A stretch of 64,000 bases of DNA, taken from positions 332,027-396,026 of the forward strand of contig NW_022985214.1 of assembly GCF_010093535.1 (NCBI RefSeq), in the 5' to 3' direction. Positions 1 through 12,335 of this stretch are shown here, in pieces. Position 1 is the stretch's first letter, and the number at the start of each line of letters is the position of its first letter. Origin of the DNA: Lindgomyces ingoldianus (Eukaryota > Ascomycota > Dothideomycetes > Pleosporales > Lindgomycetaceae). Below the pieces are notes generated by a model. It had not been told where the DNA came from. It ran no database searches and saw only the letters and a list, made by a program, of their open reading frames with translations. The position numbers were made by a program, and so were the translations under genes.

Positions 1-282
1 TCTTACTATACTTTTTCTTAATTAACTATATTTACTTTCTAACTATTACTTATTGCCTCCCTGCCCTTTTTTAAATAGTTACATGTGTTAGATTTAGTTA
101 CTAGTATTATATATTAATAAGTGTATCTAATCTTTTTATATTTTTAGACTAACTATAATATAACTTTAGGCTATAACTATTCTAGATTAAGTTTTTTTTT
201 TTTTTATTTATAGTTATGTATCTTATTATTATACTTTATATGCTTATTTTTTTTTCTTTTCTTTTATTGTTCCTGTTTCCTT

Positions 283-355
283 CCTAGACGCTAGACCTAG
301 ACGCTGGACCTGGACCTAGACCTAGACCTAGACCTGGACCTAGACCTAGACCTGG
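283..355. repeat. Hexamer minisatellite (CCTAGA/CCTGGA)
   Basis: About twelve head-to-tail units alternating between CCTAGA and CCTGGA (with two CGCTAGA/CGCTGGA variants at the start). The two unit types differ by one G/A transition, so they may be unmutated and mutated forms of one unit. It is not the fungal telomere repeat TTAGGG/CCCTAA. Confidence 0.85.
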
Positions 356-3300
356 CTACCTTAGACAACAATTAGCAACAATTAGCAGGCACAAAGTTAA
401 AACAGAGTTCTAGAAAGTCTAGTGCGTACTAGTTAGAAGAGACTGCATGTGTGCTAGTGTGTACTAGCAATTAGGCAACTAGGCACATATAATGTTTGCT
501 ACATTGCTTTAGCAATGCTGTATTAGTAGGTAATTAGAGAGTAATTAAAGGGTAATTAAAGAGCTATTAAAAGGTAATTAAAAAGTAATTAAAAAGCATT
601 TAAAACATTTATAATAATTAGTTTATCTAATTATAATAATTAGTTTACTAATTATTTAGCTAGGTCCCTTCTAAACCTAGTTTATTAGTAGGCACTAAAG
701 AAAAAATAATTTAAATAATTTTACTATAAAACTACTATCTAGCTTAGTTTATTTAGTTTTTATTTAGATTATTCTTAATAGTGCCTAAGGTTGTAAGGCT
801 AAGGGCTAGGTTTAGGCTCTTCTATAGCTAGGTAGTGTCTATTAATAAGTTCTTTTAGTTGTATAATGTAAACATTCCTTAGTAGAGCACTATAGTAGGG
901 GCATCCTTATAGTCCTAGAAAGATTCTAAGCAGACAGCAAAGCATTATATGCTAAAGGCTATATTATGTAGAACTATCTCTCTTAGTTAACTAGCTTTTT
1001 AGAGTCTAGAAAGTCCTACGCTTATATAAAATAGCTTAAAAGGTGCTTATTAGTTTAGATAGCTATTACTATCTAGCTAAAAAGTATACATAGTCTATAT
1101 TATTTAATCCTTTTACTTAATTAGCTAAATAAAGCAGATTTAACACAAAAATAATTTAATATAAGTGTGTTTATTATATAGAAAAGTGTTTATAGTGTGT
1201 TTATATAAGCAGCTAAGCGCTAATAGGTCTAGCGCGTAGATATAGCACATATTTTTAAAAAAACTACTTAATTAAGAAATTATATTTATACTTAGCATAC
1301 TTTATTTTAACTTTATTATTAACAACACTTGCTGCAGCTACCTATATACCCTTCTTTAAAAACAATAATAATAATTGCTTATAGGTTGCCCTACCTAGGC
1401 TTCTACATAATACGCTAAAGATATATAAACACATAATATATACCTATAACTATGCTAAGTTTCTTTATTAAATTTTTTTAGCTACTTTTAAATTTAATAT
1501 TTATCTTACTAAAACTTTTTACTAAACTTTCTCTTTATACCTACTATCTCTACTTAGAACTATAGCTAGCTTTAGATCTGCTACTAAGTTTATCTTTAAG
1601 CTTAACTTACCTTACAACACACTTGCCTAGCATAATAATATAAAGATGTAGGCCTAGCAGCCTTCTTCTATTTTATAAGTCTTCTGTAATGTGCTTTCTG
1701 TCTGTAAAAAGATGTTTAGTTAATAAAGTGTTTTTTTTAAAGTTAAGAATAAAGCTTGTTTATTACATCTCTTTTTCTAGCTACACTGTGCACAAAACCT
1801 AACACCTTAAACGCACGCACCCTACACTATAGGCAACCCCTTTAGGGAACCCTCTTATACAAAACAAGAGAATGCGCTAGGGCAGCTATAAAAACAACAA
1901 TAATAATTACCTATAAGCGCTACTTTGTCTGCTCTAGCGTACAGCGCTCTAGGAAACTAGTTTAAATAAGTAAAGCTATTACTAACACTTTACACCTAAA
2001 CTATAGTAAGAATAAGCATAGTTAGTTTAGTATTTTAAAAAAGACTGCTTACACTTTTATTAATATATCTCTAAGCTTTGCGTAGTTAGAGTTAATAATA
2101 TGTTTTAATAACACTTTTAACTATCTAACTACAGCTTATCTGCATTATAATAAATGCGCACACTACCTATATTAGCTGCCCTGTTATCTAATAAGTGCCT
2201 TTAACACTTGCGTGTTAATCTGCTTAGAAATACTGCACTAGCTACTAAATTAGTGTGTAACACATTTATATTATATAATAAGCTCTAATAAACTGTAGTA
2301 ATTAGAGTATAAGAAGTTCTTAACTATCTTAGTGTATGTAGCATAGAGGACTAGCGCACAGCCTATTTGCCTCTGCAACCTAGCTTAGAAGTGTATAAGC
2401 TAATAGTAATTTTATCTAATGTAATAAAAAGTAATAAGACTATTTTAGGCAGTAACAGGTAGTAACTACTACTAGTTAGTGTGTGTAGGACCTAGGCTAG
2501 CATAGGGCTCCCTATAATTATAGCTGCGTGTTGCCTGTCCCTTAGCAACATATACAACTCTACACCTAGTAAGTATAGTACGCTAAACGCAGCAGAGGCT
2601 GCTACAAATAAACTATTTAGACTAGAAAGGTGTGCTATAACTATAAAAAAACTGCCTTAATAACTAGAAATATTACTAAGTAAAAAATTATTTTATAAAA
2701 AAAAGTTATTATTAAATAGTAACTCTAGTACTATAGTTAACACTATAGACTTAAATAACACATTAATTATAACTAGTTTAAGGGGTAGACTATATTACTC
2801 TAACTAGTTCTGTTGCTAGTAATATCTATGTTATGTAGCCTACATAGCTAGACTGTTATCTTGTATATAACTACCTAATAAGGCCCTAGTAGCATTGTGT
2901 ATACCTAGCAACCTAGAGACATTGCCTGTTCTAAGGAGCGTGTTATTTTTGTAAAACTTGCTTTATACTATAAGCATAATATACTTAAACTTACTTTTAA
3001 TAAATGCTAGATGCAACTCTATAAACTTCTAGTCTAATAGTAGATAATTCTGTACACTACTAGTGCTATACCTACTAGACTTAATAAGCACTGTAACTTT
3101 ATTACTCTTAATATTCTTTTATTTAGTAATAAGCCTTACTAGCTTTTATTAGTTTAAGTATAAAAAAAACACTAAAAATAAAAGTAAAACTAAAATATTA
3201 TTTTTAAACACACTATAGACCTTTAGAAAGTACTAAAAAGTAGATGCCTAACATATCTTTTAAATATGCTGTAATATAAGGCTAGCTTTACTTTTTAGCA

Positions 3301-4309
3301 TTAGCGCAGTTTTTTTAGCAGGCAGAGGTAAAGCGCTTTAATATAGCATAAGTGCTAGATTATAACTTATGTAATAAGCAACCTTTTCTAGAAAAAGTTA
3401 CTGTGTTAATTATATAAATAAGTTATTTTAAAAATACTAAAGTAAGTGCTTATAATAACACTTAGAGTTAATTAGGTTTTACTACTTAGGCTTAATGCTA
3501 GCTTATTAGTTTAGCTATTTATTTATCTAATTAAAAGGTCTACCTTTATATCTATTATACTAAAATGTAACTACATAATTCTATAAATTAGCTAAAGTGC
3601 TTTTAACCCTCTCTTTTGCAGCCTCTAATTTAGGTTTATTATGTAGGGGTGTAGACCTAGGCAGAGGTGTTACAGCAGGAGTAACAGGCGTCTAACTACT
3701 ACTAGCAGATGCCTAATCTAGCAACGTTATAGTTATTGTCTGCCTTAATATAAAAGGCTTTATCTTATAATAATTTTTTACTTTTATAAGTTACTTTTTT
3801 TTTATTTTTTACTTTACCTAGCTGCTAGCCTGTCTATTACTTGCATTTAAATTAGTGCTAAGATAGTTAAATGTATAAAAAAAAATAAATAATATAGCAA
3901 CTATAGTCTTACTATAACTACACACACTATAACTAAACTACTATATTAGATTACTTATATCCTAAGTAATTAAAATGTTTTATTAGTATACCTGCTTAAT
4001 TCTAGAGATATCTATACTTATTCTAAGCGCAGTTGTACAGATAACAATCTAGATAAAGGCATTAGCGCCTTTAAAATTTTAATATATCTCTTACTAGTCT
4101 GCGTCTGCAACCTAACTAGTATACGCCTAGACTACCTTCTTAGCATTTGCTATAGAGTAGTGTCTATCTAACACAAGACAAGATTAAAGGAGCTCTGTAA
4201 AGTTAGTAATATAGGTGCAACTATTAATAAACACACACGTCTTTAAAATAAGCTTTAGGTTGCTAGGAGAACTAGTAGTACTAAACTTATAATTAATAAT
4301 ATATAAGAG

Positions 4310-4510
4310 CTAAGTATATGTGCTTTTACTATAATTATTAATTAAAATAATAGCGTACGCAATCTTAGGGCAATCTACGCACATCCTAATTACCTCTAGG
4401 CTGCCTATTAGATTATTACCTATCCCTAGACCCTCTGGCCTAAAGCTACTAAAACAGCGTACTGCCTTTTCTGTCTGCTTGTTAAATGTAGCAGTACAAG
4501 TAAAAAACAT
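4310..4510 (-). pseudogene. Short ORF relic inside RIP block
   Basis: A 66-codon open stretch with unusually balanced amino-acid composition for this block; the flanking sequence continues in the same direction with frequent stops. It may be a surviving piece of a transposon or repeat-borne gene. I do not recognise the family, and no start or splice signals give it gene status. Confidence 0.2.
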
Positions 4511-5884
4511 TATGTTAAGAGATAAACACTACTAAAGCTTATAAAACTATAAATACTTTTTCTAGAAATTTTTTTACTATTATATAACATAGCACTTGTC
4601 TAATACTACTAACTTAACCTAAGTATAAAATATAGTGTTAGTAAATAGCTATTAGAACGCTAGTAATATAGCCTACTTTAGACCTAGTAAAATATAAGTG
4701 TATAGAAGCTACTAGATTTTTTAAAATATTTTTAAGTTAGCATTTTTTATTTATTTAGTAACTAGATATAAACGCGCTTTAGAATACTAGCAGATTACTT
4801 TAAACTACTTATTTTTTAGCTTTAATAGTAGTATAATCTAAAGCATAATGTTGCCTATAAATATAGAATATATATGTAAAATAATGCTTTTTTTAAAGCT
4901 AGTGTAGGCTACAAGGATTATATCCCTAAGGCTATATATAAGCTAATAGATAGCGCGCACCTGCTACTTATATAGCTCCTTACTGCCTAATAACTTCTGC
5001 ATAGCCTAAGTAAGTAATAGCGTTTAATACTAGATATTACACTTTATAAAACACTTATATACTAAATCTTATAAAGTATTAGCACTTAAAGTATAATAAG
5101 CTTTAATATAAAAAAGCATTACACTAGCTAGTCTGTATACTTAATTTAGCGCTGCATAGTCCTTATTTAGCACTAAATAAGTAGTCTCTTCTAAGTAGAC
5201 AGCTAGAAGACTTAGCGCAAGCTGTACTTGTGCTAGCCTCCTACCTAAACTCTAATTCCCTGCGCGCTAACCTAGCCCTCTAGTCTGCATAGTAGCTACT
5301 ACAGCAAATAATTAGCAGTACACATTAAAAGGTGCGTAAATAAACACATAGATAATATATAAAAAAATATTTATAATATTTAGTGTCTAAACTGCTTACT
5401 GCGTAAGCGTTAGTACTATTTTGCTTACTGTAATAGAACTATACGCATAGGACAAAATTAGCAGATCTAGAAGCTAGAGGTAGTTTACAATAGTAAAAAT
5501 AAATAGCGCCTAAAATATAAGTGCCTTGCAATACATAAGCATAGATAATAAGAGGGGGGGGGGGTTTAAAGTAACACATAAAATTAGTTGTAGAAAAGGT
5601 TATATTACGCGCGCAGATAGATTTAAATTACCCTAGACATTATTAGATCTTATTTAAAATATGCTTATAATGTTCTTACTAGAGTTTTGCACATTATATT
5701 AACTTTTAAAGTCTATGTATAATATACCTATTATACTATCTAAAATTACGTCTTTATTCTTAAGTAGTTAAAATTAGTTATGTACACAAAAAATCACTAA
5801 AGTCCTTTAGACAGCTAATAAGAGAAAACATTAGTTGCAGGGGTTTAAAACTACTAACCCTAGGTTATACTCTGTTAGGAGTAG

Positions 5885-6200
5885 CAGTATGCATGGTGGT
5901 ATGTGCGTTGTCGGTTCTCTCATCAGCCGGCTGAGCTAGCTGAGATAAGTCTGGGTCAGCCCCACTCCGGGAACTAAATCAGGGCACTCCGGCACGTGCG
6001 CGGCACATCCTCAACAACGTTATCTCTTTTTGAAAATCTCAACGCCTCTCGCACAAGGTCAGTGCCGGTTCGGGTCGGCCGTCCTCCCTGCTAGCGGTGG
6101 CAAGATCATGTACCACCGAAGTACCTGTTACAGCTATATTCCGCTAATAAATAAGCTTCTAGAACATACCATTACGTTTCGGCAAAAGGGTAGCCAAAAG
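5885..6200. repeat. Dispersed repeat fragment, copy 1
   Basis: GC-normal sequence at the edge of the AT block. The part from about 6045 to 6140 (CACAAGGTCA, then GGTCGGCC, CCTCCCTGCT and a GGTGGCAAG-like motif in the same order) resembles 61605-61690 at the other end of the window in the same orientation. Neither copy encodes a protein. It is probably part of a dispersed, non-coding mobile-element end such as an LTR, but no terminal motifs or target duplication were identified. Confidence 0.45.
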
Positions 6201-6395
6201 TACCGTATGCTCGAATGAGAGACCTATACCAAGATGCTTTCTAATTTTATAAGAAGATTAGACTAAGAAAATAGCATTCCTTTTTACCGGAGATGTTAAC
6301 ACAAAGCGACTATAATACTAAAACGCATGCTTATTACGCTATACTACGGTTACACTTAACTAAATATATCTTATTCTACAAAGGGAAAGTGAATT

Positions 6396-6660
6396 ATGTC
6401 GAGCAGCAGCTGCGCATACCAGTCTGCGAGCATTTCTTGCGATACCAGCCGCGAACGATGGTCTTCTCGGAGTACCATCGCTTTTACGGCTACAGCAGCT
6501 CCACCGCCTTCTTCACCTGCCCATCTGCATAGTATGCTCGTGCGGGCTCGTGAAGCGACGCCAGTCGGGATCGGTGCTCTTCTGCGAGCAACTTCTCCTT
6601 CACTGCCACCACATGCTCCAGCAGCTCCCCCAGCTTCGGACTCAAGTCCCCAATCCTAGA
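6396..6660 (-). pseudogene. Tetratricopeptide-repeat (kinesin-light-chain type) relic
   Basis: Read on the minus strand, about 260 bp translate into repeats of the pattern LGELLEHVVAVKEKLLAEEH ... RLASLHEPARAYYADGQVKK AVELL, the signature of the C-terminal TPR region in fungal NB-ARC/TPR NLR proteins. After AVELL the frame has two stops, and the reading continues in another frame (VAVKAMVLREDH ... LADWYAQ). It is therefore a frameshifted fragment without start, NB domain or terminus. The plus-strand ORF over the same bases is its shadow. Its position next to a RIP block suggests an eroded accessory gene. Confidence 0.65.
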
Positions 6661-8109
6661 ATTATTGCCAATGGCACTACATGATCGTATCGGAGTCCGC
6701 TACCGACTCCGATAACCGTCATCGAAGACTACAGCTACTGCTCTGCGATTGTGAATCAATCCCGTCGGGTTGACAACCCCCTGTGACGGCGTACCCCGAG
6801 TCTTCAGAATTGAAAGATCAACATCATGGGCCTTTCAACCCTGGATCATAAACTATACGCAAACGGACACATGGGCGGACAGCATCACTTCTGGGACAGC
6901 GCTTGCTGGATACGAAAATGAACAGCCAGACTGCAGGATAGCTCCGAACTCCGTGCTGCTATGCGACAAAGTCAATTCAGCATACACATGGTGGCTGTCC
7001 TCACATGGATCACAAACCCCACCACCGGTCGAAGCATCGACGACCGCCACACCAACGGGATCTGTCATTGAGACATTGGCGGCGCCCGACTGCATACAAT
7101 TCGTGCCGGTTCCAGCCCATGCGAAACCGACCTGTGCAAATGGAAATCGCTGACAAAGAGCTGTAGTACTGGCCACCCTTAGCACTGAGCGGGTCAGAAT
7201 TCTACAATTCCAACTGGACTACTCCAAGTACAATGCCCACCATCCCCGGAAAGCCGAACACTGCCGTGGTGTCTGGCATGACCCTCACAAGCCCAACTGT
7301 CTACCACTTCATCAAGACCGTCAACGTGTATACGATAGCGGGAACGAATAGGAAGGCCGACGGTGGAGCCATTCGCCAGAGCGCTATCTGGCAATTATCT
7401 AGAACTCTCTCTACCGGCAAGGCCGTCCTTACCGACAAGCAATTGGAAACCGATATCTTAAGCGTTATATATGTCGGGCCGAAACATCCACACTGAGGGG
7501 CTACGTTTTCATGCAACAAAGATTTCCGCGTCAATGACATCTTCACCATGCGCTCTCAGCGCTATTCTTTGGCAGTCTTGAAAACAAAGGGATCTCGACT
7601 ATCATTCAAAACGAGGTTACGCATCAATTCGCGCTCCCAATTACAGATATTATTACTCAAAACAAAAGCTTTCAGGGAATACAAGTAGACCAGGACGTAT
7701 ACGAGGGATGTTTATCCGAGCAATTCTCCGCTGGCTGTGATGAACATGGTTCCAACTTTCATGCGATCGTTACTGGGCCGGGTGGGCCAACGGCGCGGCC
7801 AACGCAGATCTCTACGGCTGCACTGTGCAAGCCATGATTAGTCACAAAAACTGATGGTTATTAGTTACCTGTGAACTCTCATTTTTAGTCACATGTGCGA
7901 TAATCATGTGATCAGTCCGGTCGGTGTTACTTTTCGCCGAAAGTCCGCGCCTTGTTGTAGACTGAAGACTGAGGTGTCATACAACACCTTTCTCTGAGAT
8001 TATACCTTCATCCCGCAGGCTACCACGCTTGATCCTGACGAGCTTTGAGATCCTCATTGGCAGTCAAGCCTTGTTAACACACCACCATCACACCACATCG
8101 CGCTAGACC
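6661..8109 (+). other. Unrecognised short ORFs, possible gene relic
   Basis: Composition is normal and plus-strand open stretches lie at 6770-7153 and 7233-7496. A third stretch near 7555-7840 reads in a different frame (contains SLENKGISTIIQNEVTHQF and GCDEHGSNFHAIVTGPGG). Their amino-acid composition (Cys, Pro, Thr) would fit pieces of one secreted protein gene broken by introns or frameshifts. I could not find splice joins giving one continuous product and recognise no family. The remainder up to 8109 is probably the promoter of the ankyrin gene. Confidence 0.3.
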
Positions 8110-8763
8110 ATGACTACTCCACCTGTTTATCCGCGGCCTCAATTCTGGCCGCTCTCGAAAGAATTTATCACTGCCCTTCGTCATTCGGATACAAGCCGCT
8201 TCGAAGCTGCAGCCGTATTACTCGATCAGGGTGCCGACGTAAACGGGTTGTATGAAGCGTCGCGTCCTCGTCGCCCTATGGGTCCCAAGGTATCACGCGA
8301 ACAAGTCACAGCACTATACGATGCCGCAAACCGAGCTGACTACGACGCTGTTCAATTCCTTCTCGACAAAGGCGCTGATGTCAGAGCAAGAAACCGCACC
8401 GGCATGTCTCTTGCCTTCGGACTCTTTCCATTTCGTAATGCCATTGACACTCTTTGCGGACTAGATGCGATGAGGACGAGTAAAGATCAGAAGATCGTGC
8501 TCTTGGCTGAGGAGAAATTTGGTCCAGAAACAGACGAAGATTTTATTAGGAGGCGCGATGCATTTGACACCCTTGACGGGTACTATCCATATAACTCCAC
8601 GACACTGTTCAAGCCCAAGATCAAGAAAGTCATCCCCGGAGAACAGAAGAGAAGTGTAGCAAAAAAGCGGTCTCGACCTGCAGAAAAGAATGTTGGTGTT
8701 TTAACTGGCAAGCAGAAGCGTTATGGACTGCGAAAACGGGATCTAGATGTTTCATATGTCTGA
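8110..8763 (+). CDS. Small ankyrin-repeat protein
   Basis: A 217-residue uninterrupted ORF starting at an ATG. Residues about 25-55 (SRFEAAAVLLDQGADVNGLY) and 70-105 (VTALYDAANRADYDAVQFLL then DKGADVRARN) are two ankyrin units. The last 50 residues are Lys/Arg-rich (KKRSRPAEK, GKQKRYGLRKR) and could serve as a nuclear localisation or nucleic-acid-binding tail. There are no catalytic motifs. Ankyrin units mediate protein binding, so a scaffold role is the most that can be said. It lies alone between relics and the big RIP block. It could be a free-standing gene or a fragment of a larger ankyrin protein. Confidence 0.6.
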   Translation: MTTPPVYPRPQFWPLSKEFITALRHSDTSRFEAAAVLLDQGADVNGLYEASRPRRPMGPKVSREQVTALYDAANRADYDAVQFLLDKGADVRARNRTGMSLAFGLFPFRNAIDTLCGLDAMRTSKDQKIVLLAEEKFGPETDEDFIRRRDAFDTLDGYYPYNSTTLFKPKIKKVIPGEQKRSVAKKRSRPAEKNVGVLTGKQKRYGLRKRDLDVSYV

Positions 8764-8790
8764 AGGGGTCGACTCTGTTAGCTTTTGCAC

Positions 8791-8952
8791 ATGGCTTTTA
8801 CGGAGTTCGAAAGGATCAAGCAATCAGGAAGTCTTGATTATATCCATTCATATGCGGACCAATTACCACAATCTAGAAAGATGTTCACCGAAGTGCACGC
8901 GCATCCCACATCAAAAGCTCTCGAAGATCTCTATCCTTTCCGCAAAACATAA
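8791..8952 (+). CDS. Hypothetical 53-residue ORF after the ankyrin gene
   Basis: An ATG-started ORF of 53 residues (begins MAFTEFERIKQSGSLDY, ends EDLYPFRKT) 27 bp after the stop of the ankyrin gene and in a different frame. Its hydrophilic, low-bias composition looks protein-like. It might be a last exon of the upstream gene or a frameshifted tail, but no convincing splice pair was found. Confidence 0.3.
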   Translation: MAFTEFERIKQSGSLDYIHSYADQLPQSRKMFTEVHAHPTSKALEDLYPFRKT

Positions 8953-9107
8953 ACCGCCCACTTAGTCTCAGAACCGAGCAAGTGCAGCCTTGCTATAATT
9001 GAAAGAAGGATGGCCCACCTGGACCTAGCAAGCGGTTGCCGTTTGCGTCCAACCCCCCCGGGCTGTGGACGTCCATCCTCGACCAGAAGCATTCCCATCC
9101 TTACAGT

Positions 9108-9470
9108 CTAGCCGTTCAACTGAAAGTTGGGATCGTATTTGAACAGTGTGCGGCCGCTTGGTATACTCCAAGCCCGCGTGTGATCCTCGCCCTCCCGGGC
9201 CGGAAAGTAGAGATACTCAGGTTGCCAATTAACTTGACTTTGATGATTAGTCTGCATTGCCTGATCCACAGCGGCTCGGAATCTTCTAAGGCCGTTTGGA
9301 TGCTGATGCTGGCCTTGGTTGACCACGTAAATCTCCACACCATTGACAATGTGAAGATTGTACTCTTCGGGGTGCACGATAAATGCGAGACCGTTTTGTA
9401 GCCGAGCTCCATGGTTGTTTAGACCCTCTTGAAACGCGGTATTGCGACGTCGTTCATTTGGAGGAGCTCA
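9108..9470 (-). pseudogene. Unrecognised gene fragment (A)
   Basis: The minus-strand reading frame is open from about 9455 to 9108 without a good ATG. It encodes roughly 115 residues (includes RLQNGLAFIVHPEEYNLHIV and LYFPAREGEDHTRAW). Composition is protein-like, unlike the overlapping frames. Upstream in the same frame is a TGA. It is probably one exon or fragment of a gene whose other parts may include fragment B at 9725-9980. Family not recognised. Confidence 0.35.
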
Positions 9471-9724
9471 TTCCATAAAAGGCTGCGGAAACCCATTCAA
9501 GATGAAATTTTCTATGTATGCTTTAGGTAGCGCAGTCATCAGGATCGGCCGTTTTCTACGGCGTTAACAAAACCCGGTGTCCTGTAACCAAGTTAGCACT
9601 CATAATTATACTAGAAAGAACATCAACTTCCATACGTAGGCCATGTATACTCCGCCTGTTGGGTTCGCTAGGTAGGCGTTTTTACTATGACTATCATACT
9701 GCAGCCTACTAGCCCTATTGATCC

Positions 9725-9980
9725 CTAAGCAAAAGAAGCAAGCTGGTTATTAGCGTCCAGCTGCTGGAAAAGTGAGGTAGGTATTGCGTATGGTTGATAC
9801 TCGACGTAGTTCTGGTTTGGTGTTCGTTTGCGGAGTTTAATGTCGACGTATTGATTGGGATCATCCTCGTCCCATATCATGTCCACGTTGGGGGAAAGCC
9901 ATGCACGGTCGGGTCGGGCATCCTGTTCATAATCCACGTCCCAAGCTGAGTTTGAGCCATGCGACGGAGATCATTCAGGC
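9725..9980 (-). pseudogene. Unrecognised gene fragment (B)
   Basis: The minus-strand frame is open from an upstream TGA near 9982 to a TAG at 9725. It encodes about 83 residues (contains RAWLSPNVDMIWDEDDPNQY and QNYVEYQPYAIPTSLFQQL), acidic and Asn/Gln-rich, with no good ATG. It lies 250 bp upstream of fragment A on the same strand, so both may be remains of one gene. The family is not recognised and the left neighbour is the RIP block. Confidence 0.35.
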
Positions 9981-10827
9981 CTCCAAAAGCTGGAAGTGGA
10001 GCACGCTTCTCTTACTTAGCTTAAGTATTCTTGTGTGTACCTTTTAGTGTAGTAGAGAAAGTTGTATAGTATTAATTTAGCAGGCATGGCGCCTATCTTA
10101 TTGCAGTTTTAGTGCCGCGGCCGCTAATTCTAGATAAGTGCTCTAGAGGCTTTAGCAGCGCGTTTAGTGCTTCTAGCATAGCGTTAGAAGCTTATAATAA
10201 CAAGTAAGAAGCGTAAACAATAGACATTAAGGCACTCTTATAATAATAATACTAGTAGGTTAACGTGCTAAAACGTATAGTAAAACAATAACATGTTTAA
10301 CAAGCAAGCTAGACATACAAGCAAGCTAGACAGCTCTACTACACGTTGTGTAGCAACACCTTTTAATTCTTATAGTTTAACAATACCTAATTTTAACTAA
10401 CTTAAACTTAAAGATAGACTTTTTTAAAAGATTTTAACTTTAATATAACGTACCTAACAGGTTGGCCGGCCACACAGGTTAGCCAGCCACTTTTGCCAAG
10501 CCCCTACTAAACTCTACCTATCTACATAATGCCTTAACAACAACACTAGATTAAATCTTCTAAAAAATGTTAGATACAGCTTGCTCTTTAGGCTCTTAAA
10601 TAAGACTTAAAACTCTTCTTATAACACGCTACAGCTATCTATAATGTCTCTTACACAACACTAAGCAATTAACGCGCTAGACAGCCTTTATAAGCAGAAT
10701 GCTAGCCTAAATTAAGGAATCTAACTAAGCTTAAAAAAAAAGTAGTTGTTAAGTACATACTTAGGCTTATTACACGCAGATTTCCTCTTAGGCTTATAGC
10801 TGTAGCTAATATAGCTAATTCCTTGCC

Positions 10828-11102
10828 TGTGATGACAAGCACTGTCTCTACTACCGTATAGAGCTGGGGAAGCAAGGCAGAGTAGGTCGGCTCTATTTCA
10901 GCTACACTAAGATAGGGAGGAGAAAGGGAGCTTTAAGGGCAGCTCTATAGAAGAAGTGCTCACAGCGCTAAGGCGCTAGTAAGAACGCTAGCGCTAAGCA
11001 AACTAATAGCGTTGCGCTAGTTACACCCCCTATATCCTAATTAGCTGCACAGGCAGCTTATTATGTGACGCGCAACAGAGCTCTCTGCGTAGGACTGTTA
11101 CA
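10828..11102 (-). repeat. LTR (3' LTR of the Gypsy element)
   Basis: 275-bp LTR opening TGTGATGACA and closing GACTGTTACA on the plus strand, preceded by the TTGCC target duplication. Its outer part is fairly GC-rich, whereas its inner part carries C-to-T and G-to-A changes relative to the other LTR. Confidence 0.85.
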
Positions 11103-12239
11103 TTACCCCCTTCTAAGGCAGTCTTATCTTTAAGACTAGGTAGTTTAGCGCTTTTATGTTAGTTTTTAAACTAGTTAAGACCTTAGTGTAAGTTAATTAT
11201 TAACTTTTATAAGTTTTATATCTTTACTTTTTTTATACACTTATAACTAGGTGTCTAGTTGCGCTAGTAGACTAGGCTTAGTAAAATATGCTTAGTAGAA
11301 GTCTCTTACCTTATGCAGAGCTCTAAAAAATCTGTTAGCATTATACTAAGTAAAGTTAGAATTATAGCCTACCTATAAGGCTTAGTATTAGAAACGCCTG
11401 CAGTAGACGCAACTATTTAGAATATTCTAAACCTGCTACTTAGAGTAACTATTAACTTTAATTAGCTTCTCTAGAGGCTTAACTTAACCTAGCAGCATTA
11501 TAGGTGCTGCCTACTGTAGGTAGTCTACATAGAAGATGTTATGCATTCTTATATATAGGGGGAGCTTAAGCTAGTACAAATAACCTTTTATGCCTATAAT
11601 TAGATAAGGCCTATACATCTGCTAGTTAAGCTTCTAGCTAGGGCGCCCTATAGTAAAGCTTTTAAAAGTTATGTATACTTTATTACTTACTATAAAGTTA
11701 GGCTTACACTACTTTTTATTTACTTAAGCTGCTTACTACTTTTAGGCTTAAGTAATGCTTTTTTTTATAATCTTAATTACTTATTATATAGTGTTATAGT
11801 AAAGCTTAGCATAGCTTTAAGCCTTTTTATATAAAATCTGCTCTAGCGCAGTTAGTAAGTGTTTTATACGTGCCTTTTAGTCTTAGTAGTGTGTTAGATA
11901 ATAGCTAAACTTAATTTTAAATAGTAATAACTTTATTATCTTATATAGTAAAGATGCTTAAGCCTAGTCTATATAAGGCAGCAGGTCTAACTAGTTGTCT
12001 TAAAAGTAATTAATAAATAGACATAGTTGCTAGTTAATATACTAATTTAGCACTTTTATGTTGCTGTTAGTTTAAAGGTAGTAGGGCATAAAAAGCTTTT
12101 ATTTAACACTAGTAAAGCAGTAAAGCTTATTTATAAATATAAAAGTAAACTATAGTTTATAGTTAAAGATAATTAATTAAAGGGGTTTATAAACACACTA
12201 GATATAGTAATAGTATAGGTCTGCAGCCCCTACAGCAGT

Positions 12240-12335
12240 AATAGTCTTATAGCATAGTAGTAAGAAGTAGCGCTTGCTTAAACAGTCTACTATAATAAAC
12301 ATGTTATTATAGCTAGCTTAATTAAGTAGGAATAA
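12240..12335 (-). pseudogene. Integrase core relic of the Gypsy element
   Basis: The minus-strand translation gives NMFIIVDCLSKRYF followed by YKTITAVGAADLYY, matching the start of the retroviral integrase catalytic core of Gypsy-type elements (the Asp of the D,D-35-E triad lies in the VD motif). Stops flank the motif, so nothing functional remains. Confidence 0.65.

Larger units (their letters stand above)
1..5880. repeat. RIP-eroded AT-rich block, gene-free
   Basis: Nearly 6 kb of strongly AT-rich sequence dominated by TA, TTA and TAG strings, with few CA or TG dinucleotides. This is the signature expected when C-to-T changes at CpA hit repeated DNA (RIP). No ORF above about 66 codons survives. 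It contains a homopolymer run of about ten G near 5552 and a hexamer minisatellite near 283. It is presumably one or several old transposons, but I could not recover a convincing family-specific motif. The sharp change to normal composition near 5880 marks the border of the block. Confidence 0.85.

Noticed and set aside
283..355. Telomere repeat
   Set aside because: Unit is CCTAGA/CCTGGA, not CCCTAA, and it is internal to the window with 280 bp of AT-rich DNA before it.
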